Source: Synchiropus splendidus
Lineage: Eukaryota; Chordata; Actinopteri; Syngnathiformes; Callionymidae
Direction: 5' to 3'
Length of the DNA: 64,000 nucleotides
Assembly: GCF_027744825.2 (NCBI RefSeq)
Contig: NC_071347.1
Span: forward strand, 12,089,501-12,153,500
The position numbers and the translations under genes are program-made. Positions 62,561-64,000 of this stretch are shown piece after piece. The notes beneath the pieces were generated by a model. That model had not been told where the DNA came from. It did not search any database and saw nothing but the letters and a program-made list of their open reading frames with translations. Each line of letters starts with the position of its first letter. The first letter of the stretch is position 1.

Positions 62561-64000
62561 GTATACCTAAAAAACTTGTTCTTCTTTTACTCCGCACCTG
62601 ATCCGTTTTTATTGTAGCGTATATTGGAGTGTTTGTAGTTGATGAGCGCTGGTGAGTATTGAATGTTTCTCAGAAAACCACACCGGTGAACTCTGGGATT
62701 TCACCATGGGTGCAGCCAAACAAACATTTGAAACATGCTGCTTGTCATTGACAGGAATTCATCCACGTTTTAATTCCACACTGACTGAATTTCCAACTCA
62801 AGTGCGAAGCATTGAGTCCACAAAAGTGCTTGATTTTAATTTAGTGAAAGAAGCTGTTTCTCCTGACAAATGTTAGCGTATGCCACACTGAAACTCCCCA
62901 ACCCCACCCGCCCCCCCATTCCCCCAGGCCATAATGGGCGTCTCTATACTCTTACATACTCTTTACATAAAAGATTTAGTGACCAAAAAGCAACCCAGCT
63001 GTGCCATAAACATGGGAGCACTGCAAGAGCGCGTCACTCTGTCAACTGAGCGCTGACTACCCAGGCAAATAACACTGCTAGGTTAGTGAATCTCTGTCAC
63101 TAAACTGGTCAATTTTTCGTTAAAAGGTGTGGCAGAAATGTTTTCACATTGTTAATATTTAATACACTAATAATTCAAACACACTAAAATGTTGATCGTC
63201 TTGTTGACTGGGTTTGTTGTTAAATACCTTGCAGGCAAACATTTACAGCACTAATTGTTCCTTTTGACTTAAGGTGTTTGTAAACTGTTCGACAAAAGCC
63301 GTGGTGAGCAGTGAGTTTATTTTGCACAAGCAACAAGTCAAGAAAGTTATAGCCAATAAATGCAAAAAGAGGAAGAAATTATAATAATCTTTCTGGCTAT
63401 CTACCGAAAATAGCAGTTCTCTTTGTACTTGTATTCTTTCTCCTGTCTTTCATTAGATTGCCTTCTCCCTGTGTCAGTGTTTCTATGTCATACTACGTAC
63501 ATATTACTGGTTTCCAAACAACTAGGCACTAATTGTGTTTGAGGGGCTCTAGTTACTTATTAGCATGTATCTATAAGTAAAACATCTGTCAATGTCCTGC
63601 AGGTCACGTCATGAGGAGAGTTTTGTTCAGATTCATGAGGAGAGTTTTGTTCAGATTTTTAAATATTAAAGTTATCATTTTAGATCCTTCAACTATTTAA
63701 AAGGGCTATTTAATATCACTCATTTTGTATCTGTTCTGAATATAACTTAAAGGAAGATTTCATCAACACAATAGTGGCCCTTAATTCTTACAATGTTGTG
63801 CTTTTACCATGTTTTCGAGCCTCCTTAGTGCCTCTGAGGTTAAAATAAAGAATGTTCTTGACATTGTTATGTTGACATTGTTCTTGTTACGTTGGGTTGT
63901 TGTAGTAACTTACATTTACAGATACAAAACGTGTGATTAATTCGTCATTAATGGCGAGTTAGCTTAAGTGTGATTCATTGAGATTAAAATTTTAGTCTAT
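62561..64000. other. No gene recognised at the right end
   Basis: AT-rich DNA, presumably intron if segment D is a first exon. A GTGATTAATTCG / TTCATTGAGATTAAAA stretch at the very end resembles a fish hAT-type repeat that also has a fragment at about 30,030-30,095. Confidence 0.4.

Overview
The window looks like teleost fish nuclear DNA, probably from a percomorph. Genes are split into short exons with GT-AG introns. The sequence is AT-rich with very long (TA)n microsatellites and many fish-type repeats: small inverted-repeat DNA transposons, hAT-like fragments, and a decayed Ty3/gypsy element. Several multi-exon genes can be assembled by hand from conserved protein motifs and matching splice phases. 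Nothing suggests bacterial or viral origin, and there are no CRISPR arrays or operons.

Layout. (1) 1-947, minus strand: the first three coding exons (the third cut by the window edge) of an SLC23-family nucleobase/ascorbate transporter. (2) 1.1-9.7 kb: intergenic and repeat-rich, with a decayed Ty3/gypsy pol fragment (2.1-2.7 kb), a diverged direct duplication of about 590 bp (2.69-3.28 and 3.71-4.30 kb), transposon fragments and a (TA)n tract. (3) 9,811-11,078, plus: a complete four-exon isx homeobox gene (239 aa) with an eh1-like motif and a Q50 paired-like homeodomain. A direct-repeat-3 nuclear-receptor element lies about 110 bp before its ATG. (4) 13,770-39,106 or 40,339, plus: bicd1 (Bicaudal-D1 dynein adaptor), complete. 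Intron 1 is 17.8 kb and the other exons cluster at 31.8-40.3 kb. (5) 40.3-64 kb: no complete gene. Four short ATG-to-donor segments (43.5, 46.98, 47.12 and 62.5 kb) all end in the same splice phase and look like alternative first exons of a downstream plus-strand gene. By vertebrate gene order (BICD1 followed by FGD4 on the same strand) this could be fgd4, but no common exon is in the window, so that is inference.

Most interesting points. The bicd1 3' end has two tandem splice acceptors 10 nt apart that would read the same terminal exon in two frames. One gives a short tail resembling the mammalian short isoform; the other gives a longer tail that stays open across the next splice junction. 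A 72-nt bicd1 intron is in frame and stop-free (exitron-like). A palindromic MITE family carries CTCF-like core motifs, and similar motifs occur elsewhere, including at the bicd1 promoter. All homology calls come from motif recognition by eye; no database search, expression data or alignment was available.
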